This document shows positions 63,795 through 64,000 of a DNA stretch of 64,000 nt, in pieces (position 1 is the first letter of the stretch; each line of letters opens with the position of its first letter). Position numbers and translations under genes: made by a program. Origin of the DNA: Pycnococcus provasolii (taxonomy: Eukaryota; Chlorophyta; Pseudoscourfieldiophyceae; Pseudoscourfieldiales; Pycnococcaceae). The stretch is taken from assembly GCA_938743325.2 (NCBI GenBank), contig OW568865.1, positions 1,054,001 through 1,118,000 of the forward strand, written 5' to 3'. The notes beneath the pieces were generated by a model. The model was given only the letters and a program-made list of their open reading frames with translations, was not told the DNA's origin and did no database searches.

Positions 63795-64000
63795 ATGTCC
63801 TCTTCCTCTCCGATGTACTGGTCCGCTTGGTTCTCCCCGTCCGCGTACGGCAGCCTTCCCGGTTCCATCACCTTCAAGGCTGGTTCCTCTCCTGGTGGTT
63901 TTGGTGGTTCCAAGGGTAGTACCATGAGTAGGGTCAGGTCCCGGGGGGAGGATCTTGTGCTTGTGGAGTCCCCTGGTGGTGGTGATGGAGTTGGTTTGGG
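63795..64000 (+). CDS. Open frame running off the window
   Basis: An ATG at 63795 opens a frame of at least 68 codons, MSSSSPMYWSAWFSPSAYGS onward, Ser/Gly/Pro-rich with RVRSRGEDLVLVESPGG. It remains open at the window edge. It may be the N-terminus of a host gene or a Gag-like protein of an element whose end is the AT-richer block just upstream. No domain is recognisable in the part visible. Confidence 0.35.
   Translation, partial: MSSSSPMYWSAWFSPSAYGSLPGSITFKAGSSPGGFGGSKGSTMSRVRSRGEDLVLVESPGGGDGVGL

Overview
This window looks like nuclear DNA from a flagellated photosynthetic protist, most likely a prasinophyte-type green alga. The supporting genes are a plant-type sterol C-24 methyltransferase, an AP2-domain protein, a thylakoid-lumen PsbP-family protein and BBS5 (a ciliary BBSome subunit). 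The giant modular polyketide synthase (PKS) without acyltransferase domains also fits. Genes are GC-rich, closely packed and mostly intronless; only the sterol methyltransferase and BBS5 show a clear intron. Short TTAGGG-type repeats lie in several gene 5' flanks. A haptophyte or other TTAGGG-telomere alga is not excluded.

Layout. 0.4-1.8 kb: sterol methyltransferase (minus). 2.9-44.4 kb: one uninterrupted minus-strand reading frame of 13,836 codons encoding an eight-ketosynthase PKS. 44.7-46.4 kb (minus) and 46.6-47.7 kb (plus): a FYRN/FYRC protein and an AT-hook/AP2 protein, divergent from a shared short promoter. 48.1-51.5 kb: secreted or membrane-targeted subtilase (plus). 51.6-54.7 kb: a 3.0-kb AT-rich element with 282-bp inverted repeats that holds the C-terminal half of a piggyBac transposase and a retroelement fragment. 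54.9-55.3 kb: RING protein (plus). 55.4-58.7 kb: phosphatidylinositol 4-kinase (minus). 58.8-59.5 kb: second retroelement fragment. 59.8-61.3 kb: BBS5 (plus). 61.3-62.0 kb: unassigned coding-like segments (minus). 62.0-62.7 kb: PsbP-family protein (minus). 62.9-64.0 kb: an unexplained AT-richer stretch and the start of an open frame that runs off the window.

The main finding is the PKS. Its order is acyl-AMP ligase-ACP, KS-DH-ER-KR-ACP, KS-DH-KR-ACP, then an unusual third module: KS, a degenerate DH, a canonical crotonase (ECH), three weak crotonase-like stretches, a second canonical ECH, a complete HMG-CoA-synthase (HCS) domain and an ACP. Next come KS-DH-ER-KR-ACP-ACP, KS-DH-ER-KR-ACP, KS-(dead DH)-KR-ACP, KS-DH-ER-KR-ACP and KS-ACP-thioesterase. 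Module 3 has no ketoreductase, so it should present a beta-ketone. That is the substrate an HCS/ECH1/ECH2 beta-branching cassette acts on. Bacteria carry this cassette largely as separate proteins; here it is fused in line within one algal megasynthase. Malonyl loading must come from elsewhere, because no AT domain lies between any KS and DH.

No CRISPR array, rRNA or tRNA gene was recognised.
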